From NCBI RefSeq assembly GCF_001650875.1, contig NZ_LXYI01000001.1, forward strand, positions 1 through 64,000: DNA of 64,000 nt, in the 5' to 3' direction. The notes under the pieces were generated by a model that saw nothing but the letters and a program-made list of their open reading frames with translations, did no database searches and was not told the DNA's origin. Both the position numbers and the translations under genes were made by a program. Source of the DNA: Sulfitobacter sp. EhC04 (GTDB taxonomy: Bacteria; Pseudomonadota; Alphaproteobacteria; Rhodobacterales; Rhodobacteraceae). Every line of letters begins with the position of its first letter. Positions within the stretch are counted from its first letter, which is position 1. Of the stretch, positions 16,572 through 25,287 are shown one piece after another.

Positions 16572-17606
16572 TCAGGCCACGGCTTGCCAGAGCAGCCCGG
16601 CGATGATCGCGCCGATCAGGGCAAAGCCGATATAGGCACCAAAGACACGCGGCTTGACCAGAGCCCAGACCGCAATGGCCGCCGGGATGCAACTGACCCC
16701 GCCCGCAATGACAAAGGACATCGCGGCCCCCTGCGTCATGCCCTGCGCCAGCAGCGCATCCACCAGCGGCACGGCGGCGTAACCGTTCAGATAGGCCGGT
16801 GCCCCCACCAGCGCGCCCAGCAGGATCGGCATCAGACCACTGCCGCCCAGCACCCCGGCGATCCAGTCGGCGGGCACATAGGTCAGCATCAGCGCCTCGA
16901 CCACATAGGCCAGTGTCAGCCATTTGGTCAGGAACAGCGCGTTGTCCACGGCGGTGTCGCGGAATACCTCGCGGCGTGTGCCCTCCTGCCAGAAGCGCCA
17001 TTGGGGCTGGCCGGAGAAGGGTTTCTTGACCCCGCAGCAGCCGCCCACCGCCGGGCGCTCCCGCAGCGGGTCGGCAAAGAGCGGCGTGTTCGCGGCCAGC
17101 ATGACGCCGAAACCGCCGAACATGCCGATGCCAATGGCCGCCAGCGTCTTGGCCAGGGCGAAATCCCATCCCAGCGTGCCCGAAGTGATTGCGAACATGG
17201 CCGGGTCCATCAGGGGCGAGGCCAGCCAGAAGGCCATGACCGCCCCCAGCGGCGCGCCGACCGCCAGCAGGGCGGCGATGAAGGGGATCACCTCGCAGGA
17301 ACAGAAGGGCGACAGGCCGCCCAGAAGCGCTGCCATAACGATCATCCGCGCCGGGTTGCCCTCGAACGCGCGGGCCAGAAGCGTTTCGGCCCCGCTGGCC
17401 TTGAGATAGGCGACGGCCAGGACCGCGAAAATGATGAAGGGCGCGGTGCCCGCCAGCGCCCCGCCCGCAAAGACCAGCGTGGGGACCAGCTGTGGCAGGT
17501 CGAAGAGGGCCAGCGCGGTCAGGATCGCAATGGTGACGGCCCATGCGCCGGGACGCCAGCGCCAGGCGGCGCTGAGGGTTTGTGATGTCTGGGTGGTGTC
17601 AGCCAT
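16572..17606 (-). CDS. Permease, ArsP/DUF318 family
   Basis: A 344-residue inner-membrane permease with eight or more hydrophobic segments. The two signature regions are LSPFCSCEVIPFI near residue 96 and GAPAYLNGYAAVPLVD near residue 246. A GGCCG cysteine pair lies in a central cytoplasmic loop. Family members export organoarsenicals or other metal(loid) compounds. The start overlaps the end of the ArsR gene by 8 bases, so it is co-translated with a metal-responsive-type regulator. Substrate not determinable; arsenic or zinc-type metals are possible because the next gene is a CDF exporter. Confidence 0.87.
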   Translation of the reverse strand: MADTTQTSQTLSAAWRWRPGAWAVTIAILTALALFDLPQLVPTLVFAGGALAGTAPFIIFAVLAVAYLKASGAETLLARAFEGNPARMIVMAALLGGLSPFCSCEVIPFIAALLAVGAPLGAVMAFWLASPLMDPAMFAITSGTLGWDFALAKTLAAIGIGMFGGFGVMLAANTPLFADPLRERPAVGGCCGVKKPFSGQPQWRFWQEGTRREVFRDTAVDNALFLTKWLTLAYVVEALMLTYVPADWIAGVLGGSGLMPILLGALVGAPAYLNGYAAVPLVDALLAQGMTQGAAMSFVIAGGVSCIPAAIAVWALVKPRVFGAYIGFALIGAIIAGLLWQAVA

Positions 17607-17943
17607 GTTCGTGTTCCTTGCAGGCGGCGACCGCGTCGGCGCAGCATTCTGTCAAAAGAAAATGTGCCAGGGCCTGAACTTCTTCGTAGGCGACGGCGGC
17701 GCAGATGGTGGAACGGCCCGCACGGGTCTGTTTCACCAGACCGGCGGCGGCCAGCAGTTTCAGGTGGTGGGTGAGGGTGGAGCCGGTGACGCCGGTCCGA
17801 TCCCCCAATCCCCCGATGCTGAGCCCCTCCGGCCCCGCGCGTACAAGGCAGCGCAGGACGGACAGGCGCTGTTCCGAGCCGAGGGCAGCGAAGCTGGCAG
17901 CGGCCAGGGTGAGGGGCGGGGCGTTATGCGATTCGGATTTCAT
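17599..17943 (-). CDS. ArsR/SmtB-family transcriptional repressor
   Basis: A 114-residue winged-helix repressor. The core reads AALGSEQRLSVLRCLV, then a recognition helix around GVTGSTLTHHLKLLAAAGLV (residues about 51-70) and the wing RAGRSTICAAVA. Cysteines occur at CLV, in the wing, and in the C-terminal TECCADAVAAC stretch, which could form a thiol metal or metalloid site. The ATG lies within a 16-bp perfect palindrome, suggesting autoregulation. It is the first gene of a unit with the permease and CDF transporter. Confidence 0.9.
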   Translation of the reverse strand: MKSESHNAPPLTLAAASFAALGSEQRLSVLRCLVRAGPEGLSIGGLGDRTGVTGSTLTHHLKLLAAAGLVKQTRAGRSTICAAVAYEEVQALAHFLLTECCADAVAACKEHEHG

Positions 17944-17957
17944 ATTTCTAGAAATAT
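17942..17957. promoter_or_regulatory. ArsR operator candidate
   Basis: Perfect 16-bp palindrome ATATTTCTAGAAATAT overlapping the arsR-type start codon, with a further ATTTCTAT half-site just upstream on the minus strand. Dyads of this kind are typical ArsR/SmtB targets; binding is inferred. Confidence 0.55.
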
Positions 17958-18087
17958 AGAAATGACCGCGTGGTGCAAGTCTTATTTCGATAATGTTCGA
18001 ATTGATTTTGGCTGCTGTTGCGAAGTGTATTTGAAGAACAATGAAACCGGGGTTTGGCAGCGCGGCCCGGTGGTGTATCTGGAGGCC

Positions 18088-18675
18088 ATGACGGATATGC
18101 GTGATGAATTGAGAGCATGTCGCCTGTGCGAGACGCGGTTTGCCGCGACAGCAACGGGCCATGCGCCCAACCCGGTGGTGTGGTTCAACCCCGGCGCGCG
18201 TCTGCTGATTGCGGGCCAGGCACCGGGGTTGCGGGTGCATGAGGCAGGCAAGCCGTTCTGGGATGCTTCGGGCAATCGGTTGCGCGACTGGCTGGGGCTG
18301 GACGAGGCGCAGTTCTATGACCGAAACAAGGTTGCGATCATCCCGATGGCCTTTTGCTTTCCGGGATATGACGCCAAGGGCAGCGATCTGCCGCCGCCTC
18401 CCATATGTGCCCGGACCTGGCGGGCGCGGGCGCTGGAGGCGGTGCCGGACATTCGCCTGACAGTGCTGATCGGCGGCCATGCGATGCGCTATCATTTGCC
18501 CGGGTTCAGGACAGTGAGGCAGGCGGTTGCCGATTGGCGCAACCATCCGCCGGGCGTCTTTGCCTTGCCTCATCCGTCCTGGCGCAATACCGGGTGGTTA
18601 AAGAAAAACCCGTGGTTCGAGGTCGAGGTGCTGCCCCGGCTGCGTTCCGCTGTTGCAGAGGTGCTGAATGACTGA
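18088..18675 (+). CDS. Uracil-DNA glycosylase-superfamily protein
   Basis: A 195-residue protein of the UDG fold, distinct from the family-4-like enzyme at 8.6 kb. Visible blocks are CRLCETRFAATATGHAPNPV near residue 11 (a CxxC pair), LLIAGQAPGLRVHEAGKPFWD near residue 39, IIPMAFCFPGYDAKGSD near residue 85, and ALPHPSWRNTGWLKKNPWF near residue 160. The GQAPG loop and the HPSWRN loop correspond to the two active-site loops. Activity is not established from sequence. An alternative ATG nine bases later has better spacing from GGAGG. Overlaps the SseB-like gene by 8 bases. Confidence 0.8.
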   Translation: MTDMRDELRACRLCETRFAATATGHAPNPVVWFNPGARLLIAGQAPGLRVHEAGKPFWDASGNRLRDWLGLDEAQFYDRNKVAIIPMAFCFPGYDAKGSDLPPPPICARTWRARALEAVPDIRLTVLIGGHAMRYHLPGFRTVRQAVADWRNHPPGVFALPHPSWRNTGWLKKNPWFEVEVLPRLRSAVAEVLND

Positions 18676-19450
18676 CCCGACCCCGCTGGACACCGCCCAT
18701 GCCGCCATGACCGCGGCCCCGGATGACGACACCGCCCGGTTGCGGTTTTTCGAGCGGATCGCGGATGTGGAACTGTACCTGCTGCTTGAAGCGGAGCCGG
18801 AGGGGGATCAGATCAGCCCGGTCCTGTTGGACGATGCCTATGTGCTGGTCTTTGACAGGGCCGCGCGGCTGGGCGCCTATGTGGGGGAGCCTGCGCCCTA
18901 TGTCGCTTTGTCCGGGCGCGCCGTTGCCGGGATGCTGGCGGGGCAGCCGCTGGGCATGGCGGTGAACGTCGGGGTGGCCCCGTCTGAAATCCTGCTGCCG
19001 GCAGAGGCGCTGGACTGGCTGCGCGACACGCTGGCCCATGCGCCGGGTGAGGTCGAGGCCCGTATCGAACAGGTCCTGCCGCCCAAGGGCCTGCCCGAGA
19101 CCCTGATCGCCGCCATCGATGCCAAGCTGGCGACGGCAACGGCAATGGCGGCGGGGGCCTTTCTGGTGGGGGTCGAATATGCGGGCGGCGGGCGCGGGCA
19201 TCTGCTGGCCTTTGTCGGGGCCATCCCGCGTGCGCAGGATGCGCTGGTGCGCGCGGCCTCCGAGGCGCTGACCTTTTCCGGGATCGAAGCGGGCGCGATG
19301 GATGTCGGTTTCTTTGCGCCATCCGATCCGGTGGTGACAAAACTGGCAAAGGTGGGCCTGCGGTTCGATTTGCCGCAGGGGGAGGCCTTGCAACAAACGC
19401 CGCGCCTGCCGCCGGGGTCGGACCCGGCAAAGCCGCCGATCCTGAAATAA
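18668..19450 (+). CDS. SseB-family protein
   Basis: A 260-residue soluble protein with an SseB-like N-terminal domain (about residues 5-130), including TARLRFFERIADVELYLLLE, a segment with SPVLLDDAYVLVFDRAARLGAY, and YVALSGRAVAGMLAGQPLGM. The second half resembles the SseB C-terminal domain, ending in LPPGSDPAKPPILK. Despite the name, these proteins in non-pathogenic bacteria are not linked to type III secretion, and the role is unknown. Translationally coupled to the UDG-fold gene upstream. Confidence 0.82.
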   Translation: MTDPTPLDTAHAAMTAAPDDDTARLRFFERIADVELYLLLEAEPEGDQISPVLLDDAYVLVFDRAARLGAYVGEPAPYVALSGRAVAGMLAGQPLGMAVNVGVAPSEILLPAEALDWLRDTLAHAPGEVEARIEQVLPPKGLPETLIAAIDAKLATATAMAAGAFLVGVEYAGGGRGHLLAFVGAIPRAQDALVRAASEALTFSGIEAGAMDVGFFAPSDPVVTKLAKVGLRFDLPQGEALQQTPRLPPGSDPAKPPILK

Positions 19451-19579
19451 TCAGGCAATTTGATCACGGGGCATGTTAGATTGCCTCACGTGGCTGCGAG
19501 GTCACGGGTTTGTGGGATGCGATTGCAGCGGCGCCTGCGTAGCCTTGGTGCAACGCAATGTTCACGGAGGATATGAAAC

Positions 19580-20104
19580 ATGACCAGATTTACGCTAACC
19601 CTTGCCGCAGCGGCCACGGCGCTGACCTTTGCCACGCAGGCCTTTGCGGGGGATCAATACGTCGATGAAACAGGCTATGCCGCGTCGGGGTACGATGTGG
19701 TTGCCTATTTCGACCTGCCGCAGGCCGAACCGGGTCAACCGCAGCCCGAAGCCATCCCCGGCAAGGCGGCCATCACGGCGGAGTATAACGGTGCGACATT
19801 TGCCTTTTCCTCGGAAGAGAACCGCGCGGCGTTTCTGGCCGACCCGGCAAAATACGCGCCGCAATATGACGGGCATTGCGCCTATGGCGTCTCCAAGGGG
19901 GGCAAGGTGCCGGGCAATCCCAACCTCTGGCGCATCGTGGACGGCAAGCTTTACCTGAACATCACCAAGAACGTTGTGAGTTTCTGGGAGGAAGACATTC
20001 CCGGCAACATCAATCTGGCAGAGGGCAACTGGGCCTCGATCGAGCCCGAAGCGCGGTCGACCAGCACAATACCGAAGTTCACGTCCTCGGCACCGGTCAA
20101 CTGA
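19580..20104 (+). CDS. Exported YHS-domain protein
   Basis: A 174-residue protein with a signal peptide (first about 23 residues, ending TQAFA) and a mature domain of the YHS type: AASGYDVVAYFDL near residue 35, YNGATFAFSSEENRAAFLADP near residue 71 and HCAYGVSKGGKVPG near residue 101. YHS domains are thought to bind metals; the periplasmic role is unknown. Preceded by GGAGGATATGAAAC, a good ribosome binding site. The rhodanese gene follows after about 50 bases. Confidence 0.87.
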   Translation: MTRFTLTLAAAATALTFATQAFAGDQYVDETGYAASGYDVVAYFDLPQAEPGQPQPEAIPGKAAITAEYNGATFAFSSEENRAAFLADPAKYAPQYDGHCAYGVSKGGKVPGNPNLWRIVDGKLYLNITKNVVSFWEEDIPGNINLAEGNWASIEPEARSTSTIPKFTSSAPVN

Positions 20105-20157
20105 AGCGCCGGGCCAACCCTGATGCAACCTCGTCGCGCAGGGTGCGGCGGGGTTTC

Positions 20158-20577
20158 ATGCTGGCGGCGGTCGCGGTCGTGACCACCGGGGTTTTCGCGG
20201 CGCGCTGGTACAATATCGGCGCAGAGATCGGTGAGAATGCGCTGAGTGCCCCAGAGGCTTTGGCGCGGGCGCAGGCGGGCGAGATCCTTTTGGTGGATAT
20301 TCGAAGGCCGGATGAATGGCAGGCCACAGGCGTTCCGCTGGGTGCTGTCCCGCTTGATCTGCGGCGGGACGATTTTGTTGACGCTCTGATGGCGGAAGTC
20401 GGTGGCGACAGGGAACGGCCCGTCGCATTGATCTGCGCCCGTGGCGTCCGCTCCGCGCGGCTTGCGGATCAGTTGTCGCAGGCTGGCTTTACCAGAATAC
20501 TGGATGTTCCGGAGGGCATGCTTGGCTCTGGCGCGGGGCCGGGGTGGCTGGCGCGTGGATTGCCTGTCATGCAGTGA
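20158..20577 (+). CDS. Membrane-anchored or exported rhodanese-like protein
   Basis: About 139 residues. An N-terminal hydrophobic stretch (MLAAVAVVTTGVFAARWYN) acts as signal or anchor. The rhodanese domain runs from about residue 35: ILLVDIRRPDEWQATGVP, then the active-site loop LICARGVRSARLADQL with its catalytic Cys. Rhodaneses move sulfane sulfur. A GTG start at 20143 would add MRRGF and give a more typical positively charged signal N-terminus, so the start is uncertain. Follows the YHS gene on the same strand, so both may act in the periplasm. Confidence 0.8.
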   Translation: MLAAVAVVTTGVFAARWYNIGAEIGENALSAPEALARAQAGEILLVDIRRPDEWQATGVPLGAVPLDLRRDDFVDALMAEVGGDRERPVALICARGVRSARLADQLSQAGFTRILDVPEGMLGSGAGPGWLARGLPVMQ

Positions 20578-20604
20578 CCGCGCGCCGGAGGGTACGGCGC
20601 GCGG

Positions 20605-22500
20605 CTATTCCGCCGCGACCTTCTCGATCGCCTGCAACCGGGTCTTGATCTGTGTCCGGGCGCGTCGTGCCTGCGCAACGATTGCAGGTTCGCGCAGGGT
20701 ATTGGGGCTGTCCATCCGAAAGCCGCGGCGCGTCAGACCTGCGAGGTTCACGCTCGACAAGGCAGACAGAGGCACTGCCATGACAAGGCTGAAAACGATC
20801 GGGACCAGCCAGAGCGAGATCAGCCCGGCAACAAGCCCTGACAGCAACAGCAGGCCCAGCAGGGTTTCCAGCCAGTGAAAGCTGAACAGTGTGCGCAGCG
20901 GATAGCCTTTTGCACCGCGTTCCTGCGGGGCCCAGGGTTCACTGCGCGTGAATGCGGCATTCAGAACCGCCTTGGTCTGCTGGATCATCAGGATCGGGGC
21001 ATAGGCCACCGAAAGGGCGACCTCGACCAGAAAGGAACCGATAAAGGCACCCTTGCCGCCGAAAACCGCAACCGCCTTGGGGGTAAAGGCGATGATGCCC
21101 GCGCCCGCCACCTTGGGGGTCAGAAGCATCGCGTACATGATCACCAGAAAGACCGCGCTGTCGATATGGCTCATGGCCGGGGGCCAGTCGGGGAAGTACG
21201 GGTTCGCCTGATTGAAATAGCGCACCACATTGGTGTCCGCGTCCTTGCCCAGCAGGGACCAGATCACCAGCAGCACAAACCATGCGGGTGACAGCAGATA
21301 GGCGACGGCCCCGTGAAACAGGTGAAACCGCGACACCGGATGCAGCCCGGCCGTGCCCAGCAGGCGCAGGTGTTGCAGATTGCCCCGGCACCAGCGCCGG
21401 TCGCGCACCACATAGTCGATCAGCGTGCCGGGGGTTTCCTCGAAACTGCCGGTGACACGGGGCAGGAAGCGCACCCTCCAGCCCGCGCGGCGCAGCAGAC
21501 CCGCTTCGACGAAATCGTGGCTCAGGATCAGGTCGTCGCGTCCGCCAGCAGTCAGATGCGGCAGGCCCGCGCTTTCGGCAAAGGCACGCGTGCGGATGAT
21601 CGCATTGTGACCCCAGTAGTTGCCTTCGTTGCGGGCCCAAAGGGCCAGACCCTCGGCCAGCAGCCAGCCATAGGCGATGTTGGAAAATTGCTGGATGCGG
21701 GCGAACAGCGTGTTGGCCCCGATCAGCATCGGGAAGGTCTGGATCAGCCCCGCATCCGGATCGGCAGAAAGCTCGCTGGCCAGCCTGTCGATGGCCCTGC
21801 CGGTCATCAGGCTGTCGGCATCCAGCACCACCATGCCCTCATAGGCAGCGCCCCAGCCCGTGATCCAGTCAACAAGGTTGCCGACCTTCTTGTCGGTGTT
21901 CGCGGTGCGGCGGCGGTAATAGACATGCATGCCGGCAGGTGCTTCTGCACGCAACTGGGCAAAGGCGCGGACCTCCTGCGCAGCTATCGCCTCGTCTCGC
22001 GTGTCGGACAGGATGAAAAGCGTGTAGCGGTGCGGCCCGGCGCGGCGGTGCAGATCGGCCAGCATGGCGGTGGCGTTGCCAAAAACGTCCCAGGGCACTT
22101 CGTTGTAGACCGGCACCAGCAGGGCCACGTCGAGGGGTCGCACCGCGTCGGGCGCACGTTCGTCGGCGCGTTGCCGGGCAAGCAGTCCGGCAATCGCCAC
22201 CCCCACGGTGCTGACCGACAGCGTGACCCAGACGAAGGTCGCCCCGATCATGCTGAGCAGCGCCCATTCCAGCCAGGTCATCCCGGCACCCGCCAGCCAG
22301 CCGTACAGCCCGTACATCAGCAGGCCGGTCCCGATCAGTGCCGGGCCGAAAACGGCCAGACGCCAGGTCAGCGAACGTGGTTGCGTCACCGAGGGGCGCC
22401 GAACCGGCGGGCGTGAGAAATCCTGCACCTGCATGGAGAGCGGCGCGCGGTTCGGCATGGTGTCATCAGTCGGCGTTTGCTTCATCATGTTTTCGTCCAA
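20605..22500 (-). CDS. opgH: Periplasmic glucan glucosyltransferase
   Basis: Inner-membrane family 2 glycosyltransferase of 631 residues that builds the beta-1,2 backbone of osmoregulated periplasmic glucans. Two N-terminal membrane helices (about 48-70 and 75-100) precede the catalytic domain with PVYNEVPWDVFGNA near residue 132, MVVLDADSLMTG near residue 221 and DRRWCRGNLQHLRLL near residue 363. Several more helices follow after residue 390. Somewhat shorter at the N-terminus than enterobacterial OpgH (about 840 residues). Its start overlaps the end of the OpgG/D gene by 16 bases. Confidence 0.92.
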   Translation of the reverse strand: MDENMMKQTPTDDTMPNRAPLSMQVQDFSRPPVRRPSVTQPRSLTWRLAVFGPALIGTGLLMYGLYGWLAGAGMTWLEWALLSMIGATFVWVTLSVSTVGVAIAGLLARQRADERAPDAVRPLDVALLVPVYNEVPWDVFGNATAMLADLHRRAGPHRYTLFILSDTRDEAIAAQEVRAFAQLRAEAPAGMHVYYRRRTANTDKKVGNLVDWITGWGAAYEGMVVLDADSLMTGRAIDRLASELSADPDAGLIQTFPMLIGANTLFARIQQFSNIAYGWLLAEGLALWARNEGNYWGHNAIIRTRAFAESAGLPHLTAGGRDDLILSHDFVEAGLLRRAGWRVRFLPRVTGSFEETPGTLIDYVVRDRRWCRGNLQHLRLLGTAGLHPVSRFHLFHGAVAYLLSPAWFVLLVIWSLLGKDADTNVVRYFNQANPYFPDWPPAMSHIDSAVFLVIMYAMLLTPKVAGAGIIAFTPKAVAVFGGKGAFIGSFLVEVALSVAYAPILMIQQTKAVLNAAFTRSEPWAPQERGAKGYPLRTLFSFHWLETLLGLLLLSGLVAGLISLWLVPIVFSLVMAVPLSALSSVNLAGLTRRGFRMDSPNTLREPAIVAQARRARTQIKTRLQAIEKVAAE

Positions 22501-24014
22501 CGGTATAACCAGACTTCGCTTAACGGTTCCCCCGCGAGGCGCAGTTGCGCACGGAACTCCGCGAAGGCTGCATCTTCGGGTTGAAACGTAAACGCCAGCC
22601 GCGGACCGTTGGTTTCTGGGTTGCGTTGCAAAATGCCCGGCGTGAGCGAAACTTCGCCCCCGCGTATGATCACTTCAATCTCCGACAGGTCTTCGGGCAC
22701 ATCGGGGCCATGGGCAAAGTCGATCACCACGACCTGGCCGCCCTCCATTCTGCCGCCGATGGCCGTGTTCAGGACCTTGACCGGGATGTCCGCCGTGGCG
22801 GCCACGGGGTCAGCACCCCAGTGCATCGTATAGCTCAACTTGTGTTCCGACCCGGCGGGCAGCGGGGTGGCGGGCCGCCAATAGCTGACGATATTGTCGT
22901 AAATCTCAAGATCGGCGGGGATCTCGACCAGGGTGACAGCCCCTTTGCCCCAGTCTTCGCCGGGTGTGATCCAGACGGCGGGGCGGTTGTGATACAGCGC
23001 CTCCAGATCGTTGAAGTCAGAAAACTGCCGCTTGCGTTGCAACAGGCCGAAACCGCGCGGGTTATTATCCGAAAAGCTGCTGATCTGCAGGTTCAGTGGG
23101 TTGGCAAGCGGTCGCCAGATGACTTCGCCGATGCCGTTGTGCATCAGCAGCCCGTCGCTGTCGTGCACAGCCGGGCGGAAGTCGGAAAACCGTTGCCGCA
23201 TGGTGTCGTCGAACAGGAACATCGAGGTCAGCGGCGCGATGCCCAGATGGGTCAGTTCCTCGCGGGCGAAAATGGTGGCGCGCACTTTCATTTGCAGCAC
23301 CGAACCCGGCGTGATCTCGAACCGGTAGGCACCGGTGCATGAAGGGCTGTCGAGCAGGGCATGCAGGACCACGCTTTTGCTGTCCGCAGCGGGACGTTCC
23401 AGCCAGAGCGCGGTGAAATCGGGAAACTCCTCGCCCGCCGGATCGCCGGTTTTCAGCGCGAGGCCGCGCGCCGACAGGCCATAGGTTTCGCCCGTCCCGA
23501 TGCCCCGGAAATAGCTGGCCCCCTGGAAAACCGCGTATTCCTGAAAGATGCCCTGCTTTTCCAGTTCGGCCCGCAGGCGCATGCCGGAATAGCCCAGGGT
23601 GTCCTCCACCGGCAGATCGGGGAATTGGTCGGTCGTGTCAAAGACCCCCATGTCAAAGGCGATGGGCCTTGCCTTGCCCTCTGCCACGACATGCATCGCA
23701 ACGGCCTGCGGGAAATAGAGTCCGGGCGGGAAAACATCGACCCTTTGGGGCGCGTCCGTGCCTTCCCACAGGGCGTTGCGCCCGTCGAACCAGATCTGCC
23801 GGTACTGGTCATATGTCAGGTTGCGCCAGGCTTCCGGGATTAACGGGCGTGGGGCATAGGGTTTACCGGCCAGTATGCGCGCGCGGTTGGTGACCGTATC
23901 CGGACCAAAGGGGGCGGCGGTCTCGCTCAGGGCAAGGCCGTTATCTTCGGCCCAGGCCGCAGCGGGCAGGGCGGCCATGGCGGCAAGCGCTTTCAGGACT
24001 TCGCGGCGGATCAT
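22485..24014 (-). CDS. Periplasmic glucan biosynthesis protein, OpgG/OpgD family
   Basis: A 509-residue periplasmic protein of the OpgG/OpgD (MdoG/MdoD) family, now considered glucan-processing glycoside hydrolases. The N-terminus MIRREVLKALAAMAALPAAAWA has a twin-Arg followed by a hydrophobic core and fits a Tat signal, as in OpgD. Family blocks include YDQYRQIWFDGRNALW near residue 69, ASYFRGIGTGETYGLSARGLA near residue 166 and TSMFLFDDTMRQRFSDFRP near residue 263. It overlaps opgC by ATGA upstream and opgH downstream, a tightly coupled operon. I leave the symbol empty because G and D cannot be separated by reading. Confidence 0.9.
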   Translation of the reverse strand: MIRREVLKALAAMAALPAAAWAEDNGLALSETAAPFGPDTVTNRARILAGKPYAPRPLIPEAWRNLTYDQYRQIWFDGRNALWEGTDAPQRVDVFPPGLYFPQAVAMHVVAEGKARPIAFDMGVFDTTDQFPDLPVEDTLGYSGMRLRAELEKQGIFQEYAVFQGASYFRGIGTGETYGLSARGLALKTGDPAGEEFPDFTALWLERPAADSKSVVLHALLDSPSCTGAYRFEITPGSVLQMKVRATIFAREELTHLGIAPLTSMFLFDDTMRQRFSDFRPAVHDSDGLLMHNGIGEVIWRPLANPLNLQISSFSDNNPRGFGLLQRKRQFSDFNDLEALYHNRPAVWITPGEDWGKGAVTLVEIPADLEIYDNIVSYWRPATPLPAGSEHKLSYTMHWGADPVAATADIPVKVLNTAIGGRMEGGQVVVIDFAHGPDVPEDLSEIEVIIRGGEVSLTPGILQRNPETNGPRLAFTFQPEDAAFAEFRAQLRLAGEPLSEVWLYRWTKT

Positions 24015-25267
24015 GATGTGGACCTCTTCTGACGCCAGGGTTGTGACTTGAACCAGCCTGCGCCGTAGGCCACCGCGACCAGCAGGGCGCAGCCGACCAG
24101 ATTAACGGCCAGGGTGATGATGACGCCGCGTCCGATCACATCCATGACAAAGCCCAGGATGCGCGCGGTGAACATGCTGAAGACGAAAACGGCAAGGCTT
24201 TGCTGACCGACCTTGAGGATCACGGTCAGCAGCCCCTCGCGCAGGCGTGCCAGAACGCCTGTGCCTTGTGCCAGAAGGTTCTTGCCCTGATCGCCCGCCA
24301 GAACCCAGCAGATATAGGCAAGGCTGAGAAAGTGGATGTAGCGCAGGATCGCAAAATCCGTCTTGTCAAAGAGGGCCGCATTGGCCTTGCGCCAGTCGGC
24401 GGCCCAACCCAGTTCCAGCTCCCGCACACCGATGTTGGACAAGGGAATGTTGGCGATCACGATGAAGGCCGCCAGGGCAAACAGCGCGGGTGTGACCGGA
24501 GGCTTGGGCAGCCAGCCGCGCATGAAGGCAAAGCCGGTAAAGAAGATCAGCTGCCAGCCAAAGGGATTGAAGAACCAGCCACGCGCCGTCCAGGGCTCCG
24601 CCGGGAATTCGAGGTGCCACGCGCCCAGCCCCAGCGCCTGCAACAAGGCATCCTGCGCCAGCAGCCAGATGCCGATCACAAAGGCCGCGACCAACCGCTT
24701 GTCGACCTGCGCCAGCGCCATGACCAGCGGCATCAGCAGCAGCACGACCATATACATCGGCAGGACGTCGAAATAGTTCGGGACATAGCGCAGTGTCATG
24801 AAGGACAGCAGGATGTTGGCGTTCTCCCACTTGTCGCTTTCCACGAAGACAGGCCAAAGGTTCAACTGACCCCAATAGTTCGTGCCGGTGATGTCGAGAT
24901 CGGTCAGATAGACCGTCATCGCGAGGGTGGCAAAGAACAGGCCGACATGGGCCCAGTAGACCTGCCAGACCCGGAACAGCACACGGGCCGTGCCCAGAAA
25001 CCAGCCCACGCGGGCAAAGGCCCCGCCAAAGGCGATGGCAGAGGCCATGCCGGAGCAGAACACGAAAATCTCGGTCGCGTCGGAAAAGCCCCAGCGCGCC
25101 GGAATCCAGAGCGACAGCAGGTTGCCGGGCGTATGGGCGAAAAGGATGATGAACATCGCAAGTCCGCGGAAGAAATCCAGCCGCAGGTCACGGGTGCGGA
25201 CAGCTGACTGCGCGCCCAGGGCGGTAACAGGGCGGGAGGGGACGTGGGTGGAGTCTGCGATAGTCAT
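24011..25267 (-). CDS. opgC: OpgC-family glucan-modifying membrane protein
   Basis: A 418-residue integral membrane protein with about ten helices. The start of the fold (RDLRLDFFRGLAMFIILFAH, residues about 25-44) is the OpgC/acyltransferase-like signature. OpgC of Rhodobacter sphaeroides adds succinyl groups to periplasmic glucans; the same role is inferred here. It is the first glucan gene of the operon and overlaps the OpgG/D gene by ATGA. The TTC38-like gene ends 20 bases upstream on the same strand. Confidence 0.9.
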   Translation of the reverse strand: MTIADSTHVPSRPVTALGAQSAVRTRDLRLDFFRGLAMFIILFAHTPGNLLSLWIPARWGFSDATEIFVFCSGMASAIAFGGAFARVGWFLGTARVLFRVWQVYWAHVGLFFATLAMTVYLTDLDITGTNYWGQLNLWPVFVESDKWENANILLSFMTLRYVPNYFDVLPMYMVVLLLMPLVMALAQVDKRLVAAFVIGIWLLAQDALLQALGLGAWHLEFPAEPWTARGWFFNPFGWQLIFFTGFAFMRGWLPKPPVTPALFALAAFIVIANIPLSNIGVRELELGWAADWRKANAALFDKTDFAILRYIHFLSLAYICWVLAGDQGKNLLAQGTGVLARLREGLLTVILKVGQQSLAVFVFSMFTARILGFVMDVIGRGVIITLAVNLVGCALLVAVAYGAGWFKSQPWRQKRSTS

Positions 25268-25287
25268 TTGGATGAGGGTTCTCGAAA

